Assembly: GCF_037975245.1 (NCBI RefSeq)
Contig: NC_092575.1
Coordinates: forward strand, 18,559,841 to 18,623,840
DNA from: Apostichopus japonicus
Lineage: Eukaryota > Echinodermata > Holothuroidea > Aspidochirotida > Stichopodidae
Length of the DNA stretch: 64,000 nt
Direction: 5' to 3'
Positions within the stretch are counted from its first letter, which is position 1. Each line of letters opens with the position of its first letter. Shown here in pieces: positions 23,101 to 32,833 of this stretch. Under the pieces are notes generated by a model, which saw only the letters and a list, made by a program, of their open reading frames with translations, was not told where the DNA came from and ran no database searches. Both the position numbers and the translations under genes were made by a program.

Positions 23101-25664
23101 CAGAAGCAGCGAATTGCTATAGCGAGGGCTCTTGTGAGGAAACCGAAAGTTCTCATATTAGATGAAGCAACAAGTGCCCTAGATGCAGAGAGCGAATATG
23201 CAGTAAGTTATACACCACATCATAGGTTGCCCTTCATAATAGCACATATAATAGACACAATATGTTGTTTAAGGGGACTGCTCTCCATTTAGTAGAGGGC
23301 AATTCCATGGTAACGGAAGGACATTGGGACTAATTTTCTGACATTTGAACAAGCATATCATGAATATCCCCATTAATTACAACAAATTATTGTCATCATT
23401 GACTAGCTATAACTACGTACTTCAATTTTCACATATTTTTTTTACACAAACCCTTCCCATTTTTGAAATATGAATATTAATGAGGTCGGTAACGGAAGGA
23501 CAGCAAACGGACAAGGGTTTTCACACGTCTTGAGTTTATTGTAAAACTCTGAATTCTATGGAGTTATTTTATTTTAGAGGGGAGAAATGTTATCCCAATA
23601 CTGTTCCCAATACTGTACCACTTTCCATTCTGAAATTATTGCTTTGGTTTTCTAGAAATATTGTGCTAATTTAAGTTAAATTTGGTAACGGAAGGACGGT
23701 AACGGAAGGAATTGCCCCTTAGTAGATATAAACATCACTCTCAGAATCAACAACTCCCACAGGATGCTGTATACAATATATGTGTATGCATGCAATGATA
23801 TTTACTTTAAATCATAGGCAAATGACTGACTGGAAAAACAAACTTGTCCTTCCGTTACTGTCCTTCCGTTACCAAAATGGTAACGGAAAGACAGGTTTTA
23901 ATCAATCATAATGAACAAAAGAAGAGGACCAGGGTGAAACTAATTATTTCATTTTGTTGGCCAATCTAAACTTGCTTTGAAGATGAACTCTCATTTTAAT
24001 CATGCTGCAACTTTTCCTGAGAAACTAAAAAAACTTGTATTTTCGGTAACGGAAGGACATTTCAAGTGGCAAAAATACCGAAGGCCATTGAAGCGGAACC
24101 AATGAGGAAAAGGGGCGAAAATATTATCCATTCAGTTTTCCATGATCTATACTCTCACATGGTAGTGGCTGATATCATTTATATACTGGCTATCAATTAG
24201 CAGTGACGAATAGTTTTTATTACCAATCATCCAATTTTCTGTAGCAACTCCTGAATTTTCATCACCCATATATTTTCATTCCAAAATGCATGAAAATTGC
24301 ATTTCTGAACCTGATTCTGGAAAATATGGACTCTTAGCTTTCATTTGACACCAAATTTACTATTGTCACACACTTTTAATTTTTTGGGTATTATGTCCAC
24401 TTTCTCATGGAATTGCCCTAGAGTACTCCATTTAGTGAACTGATTTAAGTCAGGTGTTTGAAAGGTTTGTAAGATTTACTTCTTGTGACTACTCAGACAT
24501 AGTGTAGCTTCATCTATGTTAAGTCTGTTAAATCCCAAATTCAGAGCTATACTGGTTGTAAAAGAATTAAAGCCACTTCCTTGTTATGTTTAATGATGAA
24601 TTAACATAGAATTATGGAAGAATTAGAGAGGGATCTCAATGGTCACAATATAATAACTGAAACCTACGAACGGTCTTTGCCTGATCGGTTGTCCAACTGC
24701 TTCAATAGTTAAAAGAATCTTTTGTGAATATCAGGAGTTTTTTTTATAACAAAGGGGGTTATTCCCAGTAGCCTACTTTGTTTGATATGTTGCAATGCTT
24801 CATCTGTCCACACACAAATAAATATGAGCATTTAATAAATTGGCAATTTCTTCGCAAGATATATTTAAAGTTGTGATTAAGTTTGTTAAATTTTGTTAAT
24901 TTTCAAAAACCAAACACATAGTTACTATAAGCTAACAACTCTAGCATAACATATGTAGTTAGCCTAGTTAAGACTTCTTAACAATTGAGGTTGCAATTGA
25001 TTTTATCAAAAACAGCTAGATCTTAAGGTCGGCCATTACACTGTAAAATATAATGTTGTTCATTTCTTTATTAAAAGTGAAATCAAGAGGGAAAACAGCT
25101 ATTGAATAAATCAAATGCAATCAACTGCTTTAAATTTGATGCAAGATTTTATTTTGCAGTGATGTTTGAACTTGTGCATTTGTGGTATCAGACTCTACAC
25201 TGAGTGTGAATGCTGATATCAAGGTGTCTTTCCATAGATTTTTTTTATTTTCAAGTGTTTCATTTTCTTTCCACATTTTTCTTTTTCAGGTCCAAGAGGC
25301 CATATCGGAGCAATCCAAAGACAGAACGGTGATAATCATTGCTCACCGTCTAAGCACGATCAAGAAAGCAAGTAAAATTATCGTAATCGACCACGGCCAA
25401 GTGGTCGAGAGTGGAACCCACAACGAACTCATTTCCAATGATGGAATGTATGCAAAGTTAGTGCATCGACAGTTGCTAAGCAACGAAAATGAGGACCAAA
25501 GCGACAACGTCTTTAGAACTAACCGTAGTCCGATCCAGTGCACGCCAAGAACTCGACATAGAGGCTCCTACCATTCCTTGATCACAGAGGGATTCTTCAG
25601 TGTCCGAAGTAGAAGCACGTCATACGGATCCATTAATGGTGGAACACCGTCCTGTTCTATATAA
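10443..25664 (+). CDS. ABCB9: ABCB9/TAPL-like half ABC transporter, complete, 11 coding exons
   Basis: Joins 10443-11112, 11832-11946, 13444-13574, 16119-16324, 16942-17139, 19151-19279, 20334-20522, 20850-21023, 22070-22259, 23096-23202 and 25290-25664: 2484 nt, 827 aa, every junction in phase. Known family role: a homodimeric lysosomal pump moving cytosolic peptides into the lysosome with ATP. Seen: an N-terminal four-helix TMD0 (residues 1 to about 150) resembling human ABCB9 ([25 protein letters not shown]), an E-rich linker, six core helices, and a nucleotide-binding domain with Walker [10 protein letters not shown] (562-570), Q-loop Q610, signature LSGGQ (666-670), Walker B VLILDE (686-691), D-loop SALD and switch H722. 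No catalytic residue is missing. It is longer than the human protein (about 766 aa), mainly in the E-rich linker and a serine/arginine-rich C-terminal tail. TAP1/TAP2 are less likely because of the TMD0 match. Convergent with ADAD1. Confidence 0.95.
11832..11946 (+). CDS. ABCB9: ABCB9 exon 2
   Basis: 115 nt after cttcag. Encodes [20 protein letters not shown], the TM1-TM2 loop typical of TAP-family exporters. Ends GTAAG|gtattc; the split serine joins exon 3. Confidence 0.92.
12169..12296. repeat. (CATA)n microsatellite, about 32 units
   Basis: Uninterrupted CATA repeats in ABCB9 intron 2. They produce apparent open frames on both strands (repeating YIHT and MYVC) that are artefacts. Confidence 0.98.
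13444..13574 (+). CDS. ABCB9: ABCB9 exon 3
   Basis: 131 nt. Encodes [20 protein letters not shown] and the following [12 protein letters not shown], the conserved intracellular coupling region. The donor is ACTG|gtaaat. Confidence 0.94.
14093..15195. mobile_element. hAT-type MITE, outer of a nested pair
   Basis: 8-bp target duplication ctgctctg at 14085-14092 and 15196-15203. Ends are CAGGCGCGGCGGAACGG and, reverse-complemented, CAGTGGCGGCGGAACCGG. G-runs sit just inside both ends. Lies in ABCB9 intron 3 and contains the younger element 14411-14820. No transposase frame. Confidence 0.85.
14411..14820. mobile_element. hAT-type MITE inserted inside the previous element, 410 bp
   Basis: Perfect 8-bp target duplication agtaaggg (14403-14410 and 14821-14828). 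Inverted ends are CAGTGGCGGAGC and, reverse-complemented, TAGTGGCGGATC. Shares the CTATCTAAGCG.AGCGCCACCA segment with its host element (about 14139 and 14479), so the two are related families. Confidence 0.9.
15880..15951. repeat. Dispersed short repeat, copy 2
   Basis: Matches 2898-2972 (AACTGTTAGCAAACTGCTT, CCACTAGAGAGCCTGTG). In ABCB9 intron 3, just upstream of exon 4. Confidence 0.6.
16119..16324 (+). CDS. ABCB9: ABCB9 exon 4
   Basis: 206 nt. Encodes [19 protein letters not shown] and two further membrane helices. Acceptor ggacag|GTGACA, donor GAG|gtgagc. Confidence 0.95.
16942..17139 (+). CDS. ABCB9: ABCB9 exon 5
   Basis: 198 nt, 66 codons, phase 0 at both ends. Encodes [20 protein letters not shown] and FANEDQE, the second coupling-helix region of the transmembrane domain. 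Confidence 0.95.
17211..17750 (-). mobile_element. 5'-truncated non-LTR retrotransposon (LINE) 3' end
   Basis: The minus strand encodes a reverse-transcriptase C-terminal remnant at 17588-17394: [20 protein letters not shown] then [27 protein letters not shown], the conserved end of CR1/L2/Jockey-like polymerases. It ends in a stop and a short 3' UTR (TTGTGGAAAAC.AATAAA). The upstream frame is broken. Related to 48922-49400. Confidence 0.75.
18280..18756. mobile_element. MITE with perfect 12-bp inverted ends, 477 bp
   Basis: CAGGGATGTGCC at 18280 and GGCACATCCCTG ending at 18756. The interior has repeated CCCAGCACTA motifs. Flanks are AT-rich (atatatg / tatatact) without an exact 8-bp duplication. 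In ABCB9 intron 5. hAT-like termini; superfamily uncertain. Confidence 0.75.
19151..19279 (+). CDS. ABCB9: ABCB9 exon 6
   Basis: 129 nt, 43 codons, phase 0. Encodes [18 protein letters not shown], the TM5-TM6 segment, matching the [12 protein letters not shown]-type sequence of the family. Confidence 0.94.
19987..20162. mobile_element. Small inverted-repeat element beside a CA repeat, copy 1
   Basis: Ends are TGTTTTACATTCAGACCGAG and CTCGGTCAGAATACAAAACA, inverted with a one-base shift, and an internal palindrome (TTCTTT / AAAGAA). It follows a short (CA)n tract. Two further copies sit in tandem at 36132-36492. Confidence 0.75.
20334..20522 (+). CDS. ABCB9: ABCB9 exon 7
   Basis: 189 nt, 63 codons, phase 0. 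Covers [20 protein letters not shown] at the end of the membrane domain and the start of the nucleotide-binding domain ([15 protein letters not shown]-loop tyrosine). Confidence 0.95.
20850..21023 (+). CDS. ABCB9: ABCB9 exon 8: Walker A
   Basis: 174 nt, 58 codons, phase 0. Carries Walker [10 protein letters not shown], with the middle residue G instead of the commoner S, followed by [17 protein letters not shown]. Confidence 0.95.
21142..21473 (-). mobile_element. tRNA-derived SINE
   Basis: The minus strand starts with a tRNA-like head: box A TGGTTAAGGCAGTGG (21451-21437) and box B GGTTCGAGTCC (21415-21405). It continues through a body and ends in an (ATT/AAT)n tail at 21156-21142. In ABCB9 intron 8. 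Not a functional tRNA gene: there is no terminator at tRNA length and the sequence continues as SINE body. Confidence 0.82.
22070..22259 (+). CDS. ABCB9: ABCB9 exon 9: Q-loop
   Basis: 190 nt. Encodes [20 protein letters not shown] through GEKGTQLSG. The ABC signature is split across the intron (LSG | GQ). Confidence 0.95.
23096..23202 (+). CDS. ABCB9: ABCB9 exon 10: signature and Walker B
   Basis: 107 nt. Completes LSGGQKQR and encodes [18 protein letters not shown]. Acceptor ctgaag|GCGGAC, donor GCA|gtaagt. Confidence 0.95.
23294..24425. mobile_element. Inverted-repeat transposon-like element with repeated GGTAACGGAAGGAC
   Basis: Inverted ends AGGGCAATTCCATG / CATGGAATTGCCCT lie within an 11-bp flanking duplication ctccatttagt (23283-23293 and 24426-24436). 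The motif GTAACGGAAGGAC or its complement occurs at about 23310, 23487, 23684, 23696, 23850, 23862, 23880 and 24045. No transposase frame. Fills half of ABCB9 intron 10. Superfamily unknown; an 11-bp duplication would suit a Mutator-like element. Confidence 0.78.
25290..25664 (+). CDS. ABCB9: ABCB9 exon 11: switch histidine and C-terminus
   Basis: 375 nt including TAA. Encodes [20 protein letters not shown] with the H-loop histidine, the end of the domain, and a tail of about 60 residues rich in S/R/T that is longer than in the human protein. Confidence 0.95.
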   Translation, partial: VQEAISEQSKDRTVIIIAHRLSTIKKASKIIVIDHGQVVESGTHNELISNDGMYAKLVHRQLLSNENEDQSDNVFRTNRSPIQCTPRTRHRGSYHSLITEGFFSVRSRSTSYGSINGGTPSCSI

Positions 25665-27190
25665 TCAATCTGTTTTGAGAGGCATTGCTGTAATATGGAG
25701 TATAGGGAAAAGGTAAATGGAACTATCAACATATCAGTGTGTTGGAGTGGTATTTAACCCTGAGAGAACAGCAAACTTTTGTGTCAACGAAAAATCTCCA
25801 TTGCAGCAAATTTGCTGAAGGGTGGACCTTGGAGTATTAACATAAATATTAGATTATGTTTTTATTCATCCATAGACTTATGTAGATTCAATACAAGACT
25901 ACATAATGGTGGAAGTTTGATATGAATGTTACAGTAGGTAAATCAGAAACATCTAACATCTTGCCACAGGTCTGTTAGATGGTAGTAGTTTGATATTAAA
26001 CTTTAAAGGGTATTATTGTCATAAATAATAGATCATTATTTAACAAACTCACCTTTAGATACTGCAATGCAGCACAGTAACATACTGGTATAAACTTGAT
26101 ATAAACTTTTCCTTGCCAGAATAGAATTTATTAAAAAGTCTGCCAATATTGGTTTGCAAAAATTATTGGTCTGCAAAAAATGTTGGTCTGCTAATATGGT
26201 GGTCTGCAATTAGTTAATTAACAGCTATAATTGGTATGTTTAACAACATTTTCAATTAATAACATTGAATCTGCTATTTGGTGCTGTAGACTCATAGTGA
26301 ATCTGCCTTCAGGTTAAATGTAGAGTTTTACTTGTATTATTCAACTCTGGGTATACTTTGGCAGCAATTTTTTTTTTTTTTTTAACGTTTTGTCTATTTG
26401 TAATTAAAACTGACTTACAGACATACACAAGAGGCTGATATATTGTGTACTATTAATTTTTATCATAAGTTGTTACAGATCCACAGTAGATGTATGATTA
26501 GCAAAACAATCTGTGCTAAACTTTTATTATTTGTATAGTTCAACTCTGGGTAAGCTTTGGCAGCTTTTATTTTTTTTAGAGTTTGTGTAAGTGGTCATGC
26601 TGTAACCAGCATAAGGCTGCAACAAGATTCTTTAGAATGGTGGAAGCTGAAAATGTGAGGCAAGAGAAATATTTGCAAATTTTATGAGTAGATGGAATTT
26701 CACAATGGAAGCATTGTCTTTTTATAACAATCATTGTAGAGTCATTGTACTATTCCAGGTACTAGTGTACACTAGATGGGCTCTTGATGCTAGAAGTGAA
26801 ACATTCAAGCAGTCCTATGAACAAAACAAGAAATCTAAACACATTTTTCGGTGTTTATGTCTGCCGATCAGTAAAACTGCCACGATGAAAGTTATGGGTA
26901 TAAATTATTCTGTCGTATTTAAAAAGGGTTTTTGTGCAACGTATTTATGACAACATTGTATTTTTAAGAGACTATTTTGTACTAAGGCAATTAAGATATA
27001 AACTAAAATGTGGAGATGGATATATATTCTACAAGTCTACTTCTGTTTAAGTCTCTGTTCAAGTTTGCAAATTTGTGACAAAAATAATTATCTAATCTAT
27101 AACAGTGCAATATAAAGTTGTAACATACTCAGGTCTGAAGCTTACACACAGTACTGCAATGTTAGTTAGAGTTATAATAAAAGATTATTC
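25665..27190 (+). other. ABCB9: Probable ABCB9 3' UTR
   Basis: AT-rich sequence from the stop to the first convincing poly(A) signal. Contains short repeats of TTGGTCTGCAAAAA (26150-26210) and two related GGGTA.ACTTTGGCAGC segments (26348 and 26548). The small open frame at 26684-26950 has no recognisable similarity. Confidence 0.5.
27176..27181 (+). terminator. ABCB9: Candidate ABCB9 polyadenylation signal (AATAAA)
   Basis: AATAAA followed within 30 nt by a T/G-rich stretch (ctctttggttttttag). It lies 1.5 kb after the stop; other sites cannot be excluded. Confidence 0.45.
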
Positions 27191-29344
27191 TCTTTGGTTT
27201 TTTAGTAATAATATTTTATGCTTTTATTATGCTGCTTACATGCTGGGGGAGGAGAGAGGGAGGGGGGGCAAGCAAGCCTGACAAAAAGAGGTCAGCGGGA
27301 TATTTTCCCAGGCCCCGGGTAAATTAGGGGGCCAGTAAGATATGGAGGGGCCTGAGAAACTATGGGTTAAAGAACTGTGTATTCTTATGTTTTGAGATGA
27401 GTGCAAACAGGACCTGGTGACATTGTGCAGGAGCCCAACCTGGCTCTCGATAACTTGGGTTGAAGGTGGGGAAGGAGGTGGGGTGGAGGTGGGGGTGGCA
27501 GGTTGGGAATATGATCATTCTTCACATAAGTTCTATACAAATATAAAGGTTGTAGTGTAAATGTTGTCTTCCAAGGTATGAAATATCCCACCGAAACTGA
27601 TATTTATATGTTATATCAAAATAGAAGAAAATTTGGAAGATTTTCCAAGCAACAAAGGTTGGCGTTGAAGCAAGATCATCGTAAGATAGAAGGCGCCACT
27701 GAGCATTTACTGTTCAATCATAAATCATATGTTCTTTGCACAACCCTCTAAATTATATATTTACTTCCCCCAACAAACTATGAAATTTTAAAATTATCCA
27801 TAATAGTGTAACAGCTTTTTATCTAAAAATTGTGGTTCACAGTTGCTTTGTACTTAAGCAATAAATTAGAAATACTTTTTATGCTTTGGATGTTAAAAGA
27901 GGTAAATATTTAACAGATAAAATTTTGCATCCACAAGACACATATTTCTCACTTTTGCCTCCCAAAAGTTTAATTTTTAACCCTCCCCAGAAAAGCTGGA
28001 AATTTGATGGAAAACACATAATAACAGATATGACATGGATCTTTGTCTTGTGTTTGTGTAGAAGAGAAAAAGTCAAGTGTCTGAAAACTGATAGTCTTGC
28101 AAAGACAGATTGGCAAGTCTGGAACTTGTATGGTGGCCGTTGGTACTTTTCCCGTCCGATATAATTATTTTAGTATCGATTTCGCTATAGAAAACTTGCC
28201 TGAATTTTAATCTGTTAATATCCATAAAACTAAGTCATTGTCTTCCTACATGGTGTCATTGTGGCAGGTTACACAATTTTGTGAAGTAGTGATGTTTCCT
28301 CAATATATTGGAATCTTTATTATATGTACGTCAGTAAACACTTGGATGGAATTGGGGGGGGGGGGGGGGCGAGGGGTGTGAGGTGGGGTAGGTGAAGTGA
28401 GGTTTGGAGAGGGTAGAGGAGGGAAACGGGATGGAGGTTGGGAAAGGACAGGGGAATAAAATCTACATACATCCAAGGCGATCGTCAAGAGTACTTTTGA
28501 AAATGATTGTAACTCTCTGGTAAGACCATTTACTGTGCTAGCAGTCTTGTTTACTTTGTTCAAGCAGCAGGGTGTAATATACTTGATTAATAATGTTACA
28601 CAAAATATCCAATAGAGGCTTATCAAATTTCCATTTCAAAGACAGAAATACATCATTCTCAGCCTAGTTTAAATGTATTAGAGTTTTTCATAATAGTAAA
28701 TCTCTTAACACAATATATATCTACACCAACGTCACATCTGTTGTATTATGGCTGTTTGTGGGCTTCAGACACATTAAGGGAAGGGTTGGGAGTGGGAGGC
28801 GAGTGAGGTATTTTTACAGTATATTTTGCCAGTATTTTGTAATATTTAAAGAATTGTTTTTCACCTGTTATTTTAGACCTGTGAGTCTGTTTAATGTACA
28901 TACTTTCTTGACACAAGGTTAGATACTTGTAGAGCACAAATGCCATCAAGCACCACATTTATTCTTTTGTAGATTTTCAAACTTTTGTGCTTAGTATGAA
29001 GAAACACCAGTATTTACGTTTTATAATTTGTTTTAAGTTGATCAAAGTTACTTTGAAAGTTACATATGATTTTGATGAAGTCCTATTATAGTCTTATATT
29101 CAGATTCATCCATTGTTGAAGAAAATAGTTGTTTTATACCCCTGGATGAATGATTATGCCTTTTCTTACTGATTGTTCTTTGTTTCAAGTTCTTTGTTTG
29201 TTTCATTGGGGAGGAGGAAGGGGAAGTGGGAAGGGGAACGGATCAAGGGACTGAGACAGATGTGTGAGACACAGTGGGGAATTCTTAAAATGCCACCCGC
29301 AAATAATTCTTATTGCGTAGTTTGACAGATCGGGCACGTTGTGG
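27191..29344. other. Intergenic region between convergent ABCB9 and ADAD1, left part
   Basis: No gene seen. G-rich/purine-rich patches at 27240-27310, 27465-27510 and 28350-28450 (a run of about 17 G near 28354-28370). The open frames here are short and compositional. Confidence 0.7.
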
Positions 29345-29715
29345 TTAAAGGCATTGAAGACTCGCCCTGAACCGCGTGCGGCCATCTGAAACAGTTAGCT
29401 TTCCGTTGCTTGCAAGTGACGTTTTGTTCGGGTCGCTACAAAATGCAGACAGTACAGTAATGAAACGTGATACCTTGTTATCTTTAGCTGGACATGAGAT
29501 GTCCATCACTGTATTGTTTTTACACTGTGCTGTGGGTATTGACCACAGCTATATGTACTGACTGTACACTAGTGTCTAATTACCGACGGTAGCAAGCTGT
29601 GTGTATTTTCTGGGATCGATGGTGGTGTTTAACACTTCTGTTACACCTCATTCGAAACTAGGTCAGATTACAGGCATTAGGCGTTTCTTTTTGCGCGAGT
29701 CTTCACACCCTTTAA
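29345..29715 (-). mobile_element. TTAA-flanked MITE, copy 2 (inverted)
   Basis: Same family as 7431, 33514 and 43931 but in opposite orientation. Ends are TTAAAGGCATTGAAGACTCG and CGAGTCTTCACACCCTTTAA. TTAA at both borders. Confidence 0.88.
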
Positions 29716-32257
29716 AGCTGCACACCATCCACTTGAACAGTTCATGCAAATTGTCTTGAAATAGAACGGGAGGCATAACTTTTCATTTATTTTGTAAAAA
29801 TCATGAAAATTTTCCTTTTTCTTTAGATCTGCACAGTGTGGACAAAACATTTCGCAAATAGTTACAGCCTTTTACAACTTTGATTTAAAACTGTCTTTGC
29901 AAATATTTCATACCTTATTCTGTTTCAACAGTTACCTTCTAGTGTTTCAGGATACTACAGATTGCACATAGCACGAACTGGATGAATGAAACACAACTTT
30001 GGCATTAAATTTGAAGAATAGATACTAAACATTCACAATAGTAAATGCAATTCATTTACCTTGACTACTCATGCTTTATTTCATATAAAGGGGAATGAGA
30101 CCACAGTGTTGGAGAGGTATCTGTGTGGGAAAATGGTTAAAATCAAAAGTATTTGTTACTTTCTAACGAACGTACTCAACGAAAATGTCAACAATGCAGC
30201 CTTCATTCGACCAGTAAAATTTCAGGTTTGAATATAACTCCAGCTTTAGTAAGATTCCCAGAAATTGACAAAATCAAAACAAAAATACAATTCAATGTCC
30301 ATGTTACTCTTTCTTGTGGTGTTGCTTTCAAACGTTTTATACTTTGCCACCTACTTACTTCGAAGGACCTCTGATTCCACCAAATACAATTTGCATCTCG
30401 TACACACACGTTATAGGGATGTCAGGTCAAATATGAAATCTAACCCCATTTCCACATTTTGAGATGACATGTTTACAAGCTAGGATTTTCACATGCACAC
30501 ACACACGCCTAACTTGACTGCATAGGAAAATTGCATGCCTAACGAAACTAAATGAAAACTAAACAGCAATATTGGATACAAAAGACCAAATTTATTACAA
30601 AGAGGCAAGGAAAACAGCACTTAAACTGGTACTTTTAAGCAAAAGCAAAGTTTGAGGCATATAAACAAAAACAAAAAATATTTAGTTTACTTTACAACAC
30701 GTTTGCCTTAAAGGTCTCTAAATTACTTCTAAATATATTATAATGTGATACTTGTCAACAGCCTTCGAACCTTCAAGATAAATCTAAAAACTTACCTGTT
30801 CCAAATTTAATTTATGTAACCTTTTTTCTGCAAAGTGCCATGAGCACCTTCGGGCAGATACCGGAGCTATACAAAGTGTCTGTCCATTATTATTATTATA
30901 ACATATGCTCAAATAATTATGAACTTGGTTTACACAATTTGTAGCAGCAAATCCCTGAGCTACTCTCTCTTGCAGACCTATTCCACTGACCTTTCAAGAC
31001 ATATCTATAACATGGCTTAAAACCTGAAATAAAGTAGCTGTGGCATGCTGAAATTAGCAGAGAATACATATGACCTTTCAGAGCTAATATTTAGCAATAC
31101 TGATCTGATTTTCCTTTTCACAACCTCAACTTCCCCACCCTACTTCCCCTCTCTTCCCCATCCCATCTCATCTTCGCCACCTCCAATCCCCCACTCTGCC
31201 CTCCCCCCCCCCCACCATTCCACACCAAAAGTTGCAACACAGTTAAAAATGTTTTGCCTGTATCCTGTTTTCAAAAGCTATAACTAAATTTACTCCTCCA
31301 TCAGACCATTAAAGGAATGCTAAATCTGCAGAAACCACTCACCACTGAGAAGGAAAATTTGATGATAAATTCCAAGCAGTTTGAAAAGGTAAATAATAAA
31401 GCACACAATAAACTTGTAGTTCATACATTTTCTGAAAGGCAGCAGCATTCACTTGGTTGTAGCTGCAAAGATCTTCTTGATACAGTAATGTCCATCCAAT
31501 GAGACCTTCAAATAGCACACAAAATGAATATAAGGGCACTCGTCTATTAACATACTCTTGCTGTGAGTTTTAGTAGCAAGGTGGTAACATGAGCTGATGG
31601 CTGATCACTAGTAATATGTTCAAATATTAAAGAATGGCTCGTTTGCTAAATGATCTAAAGTTTCAAACCAAATTAAATAATTCTGACACACCTCAAATTG
31701 TGTTTTCTAAAACAAGTATTTCATTTGGTGAAAATGCCACAAGTGCAATAGCCTTGGAACTCTGTATGCAAGATTACCCGGTGTTTTCACCTGCTCGTGA
31801 GTGCAGATCAAAGTACCTGGTAATTGTCCCTTACAGAGGTAATGAACAAACAGCTTCAGGACGGATTCTTATATGTAAACTAGGCAAGGCTTAAATACAC
31901 CTATTTGGTTGGTTTTCTTGGTGAAATTAATACCCCAAGACTTAGTGACATTAATCTAAGAAACTAACATGATGACATACATTAAAGAATATTTAATATT
32001 GAGGGAAAACAGGCTGTAAAAACAAATGACCTTTCTCATGCCACACAGCAATATACTGAAAAAGTAGACTATGCTTTGTTGTAAAAGTTTACCATCAGCA
32101 GTCAACAATTTGACAAAACCTGTTAATTTACAAAACTTATATGGACACTTTGTATAGGCTTAAAACCATTTGCATATTAAACCAATGAACACAGTTGAGA
32201 TCAATTCTTTTTTGCACCTGCGGTACTTTAGTAAAATCTTTGAGCTTCCTGTTCCTC
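29716..32257. other. Intergenic region, right part
   Basis: No recognisable gene. Contains a LINE 3' scrap (30765-30905), C-rich sequence at 31125-31215, and at 32285-32345 just beyond a short tandem of ATTATAACAAGTGCATAACAT. An 86-codon plus-strand frame at 31634-31894 is unassigned. Confidence 0.65.
30765..30905 (+). mobile_element. LINE (CR1/L2-like) 3' terminal fragment
   Basis: Encodes a scrap reading like the end of a reverse transcriptase ORF (FKINLKTYLFQI), then the typical 3' UTR CAAAGTGCCATGAGCACCTT, a GAGCTATACAAAGTG block and a (ATT)n tail. Confidence 0.65.
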
Positions 32258-32263
32258 TTTATT
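32258..32263 (-). terminator. ADAD1: Candidate ADAD1 polyadenylation signal (AATAAA)
   Basis: The minus strand reads AATAAA, giving a 3' UTR of about 460 nt after the stop at 32720. It is the first such hexamer I see on that strand after the stop. Confidence 0.45.
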
Positions 32264-32719
32264 TTTTGAGAAAGGTTCAGAACTATCCATATTATAACAA
32301 GTGCATAACATATTATAACAAGTGCATAACATATGATATCATACTATAACAAGTGGTCTGAAGTACCGCATAGAGTTTTACTAAGCCTTTGATAATTGTA
32401 CCAATTGTTCTTTGCATGACCTATTTTGCATATAAGTTTCAGGTCTGAAGCAGTTTGTCCCTAGTTACCAACTAATTCATGTTTCTGATGTGATGAGAAA
32501 TATTTCATTTCATTTGTACAGAAGACTGCAGAAATATTCATTTGAAAGGAATCTCATATCATTAATGAATGTTAATAATTATTAATTAATTAACTATAAG
32601 TTAATTAATTATTAATTATTATAAATGAAACAGCATTAATGTAACACGATCAGCCAAGTTTCCTATGTCTCGCAGGATTTTTGCATGGTTCAGAAATCTA
32701 TTCCATTTCATGCCAGATA

Positions 32720-32833
32720 TTACTTGCTAAAACTGCCCATCTCGTTGGGCAATTTTGACCACTGGCCGTATCCTTTGATGTCCAGATGTCGTAGAAGCAT
32801 TCTCTTGGCACTGTTGTAGTTTCTGTTCTGCAA
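32720..32833 (-). CDS. ADAD1: ADAD1 exon 13: C-terminus and stop
   Basis: 114 nt. LQNRNYNSAKRMLLRHLDIK then GYGQWSKLPNEMGSFSK and TAA at 32722-32720. Matches the YxxAK..L..GxGxW..KP..xxF end of ADAR-family proteins. Confidence 0.95.
   Translation of the reverse strand: MQNRNYNSAKRMLLRHLDIKGYGQWSKLPNEMGSFSK

Noticed and set aside
31634-31894. Plus-strand frame of 86 codons (MARLLNDLKFQTKLNN...)
   Set aside because: Amino-acid composition is plausible but no family is recognised, no splice partners are seen, and it lies in repeat-rich intergenic DNA.
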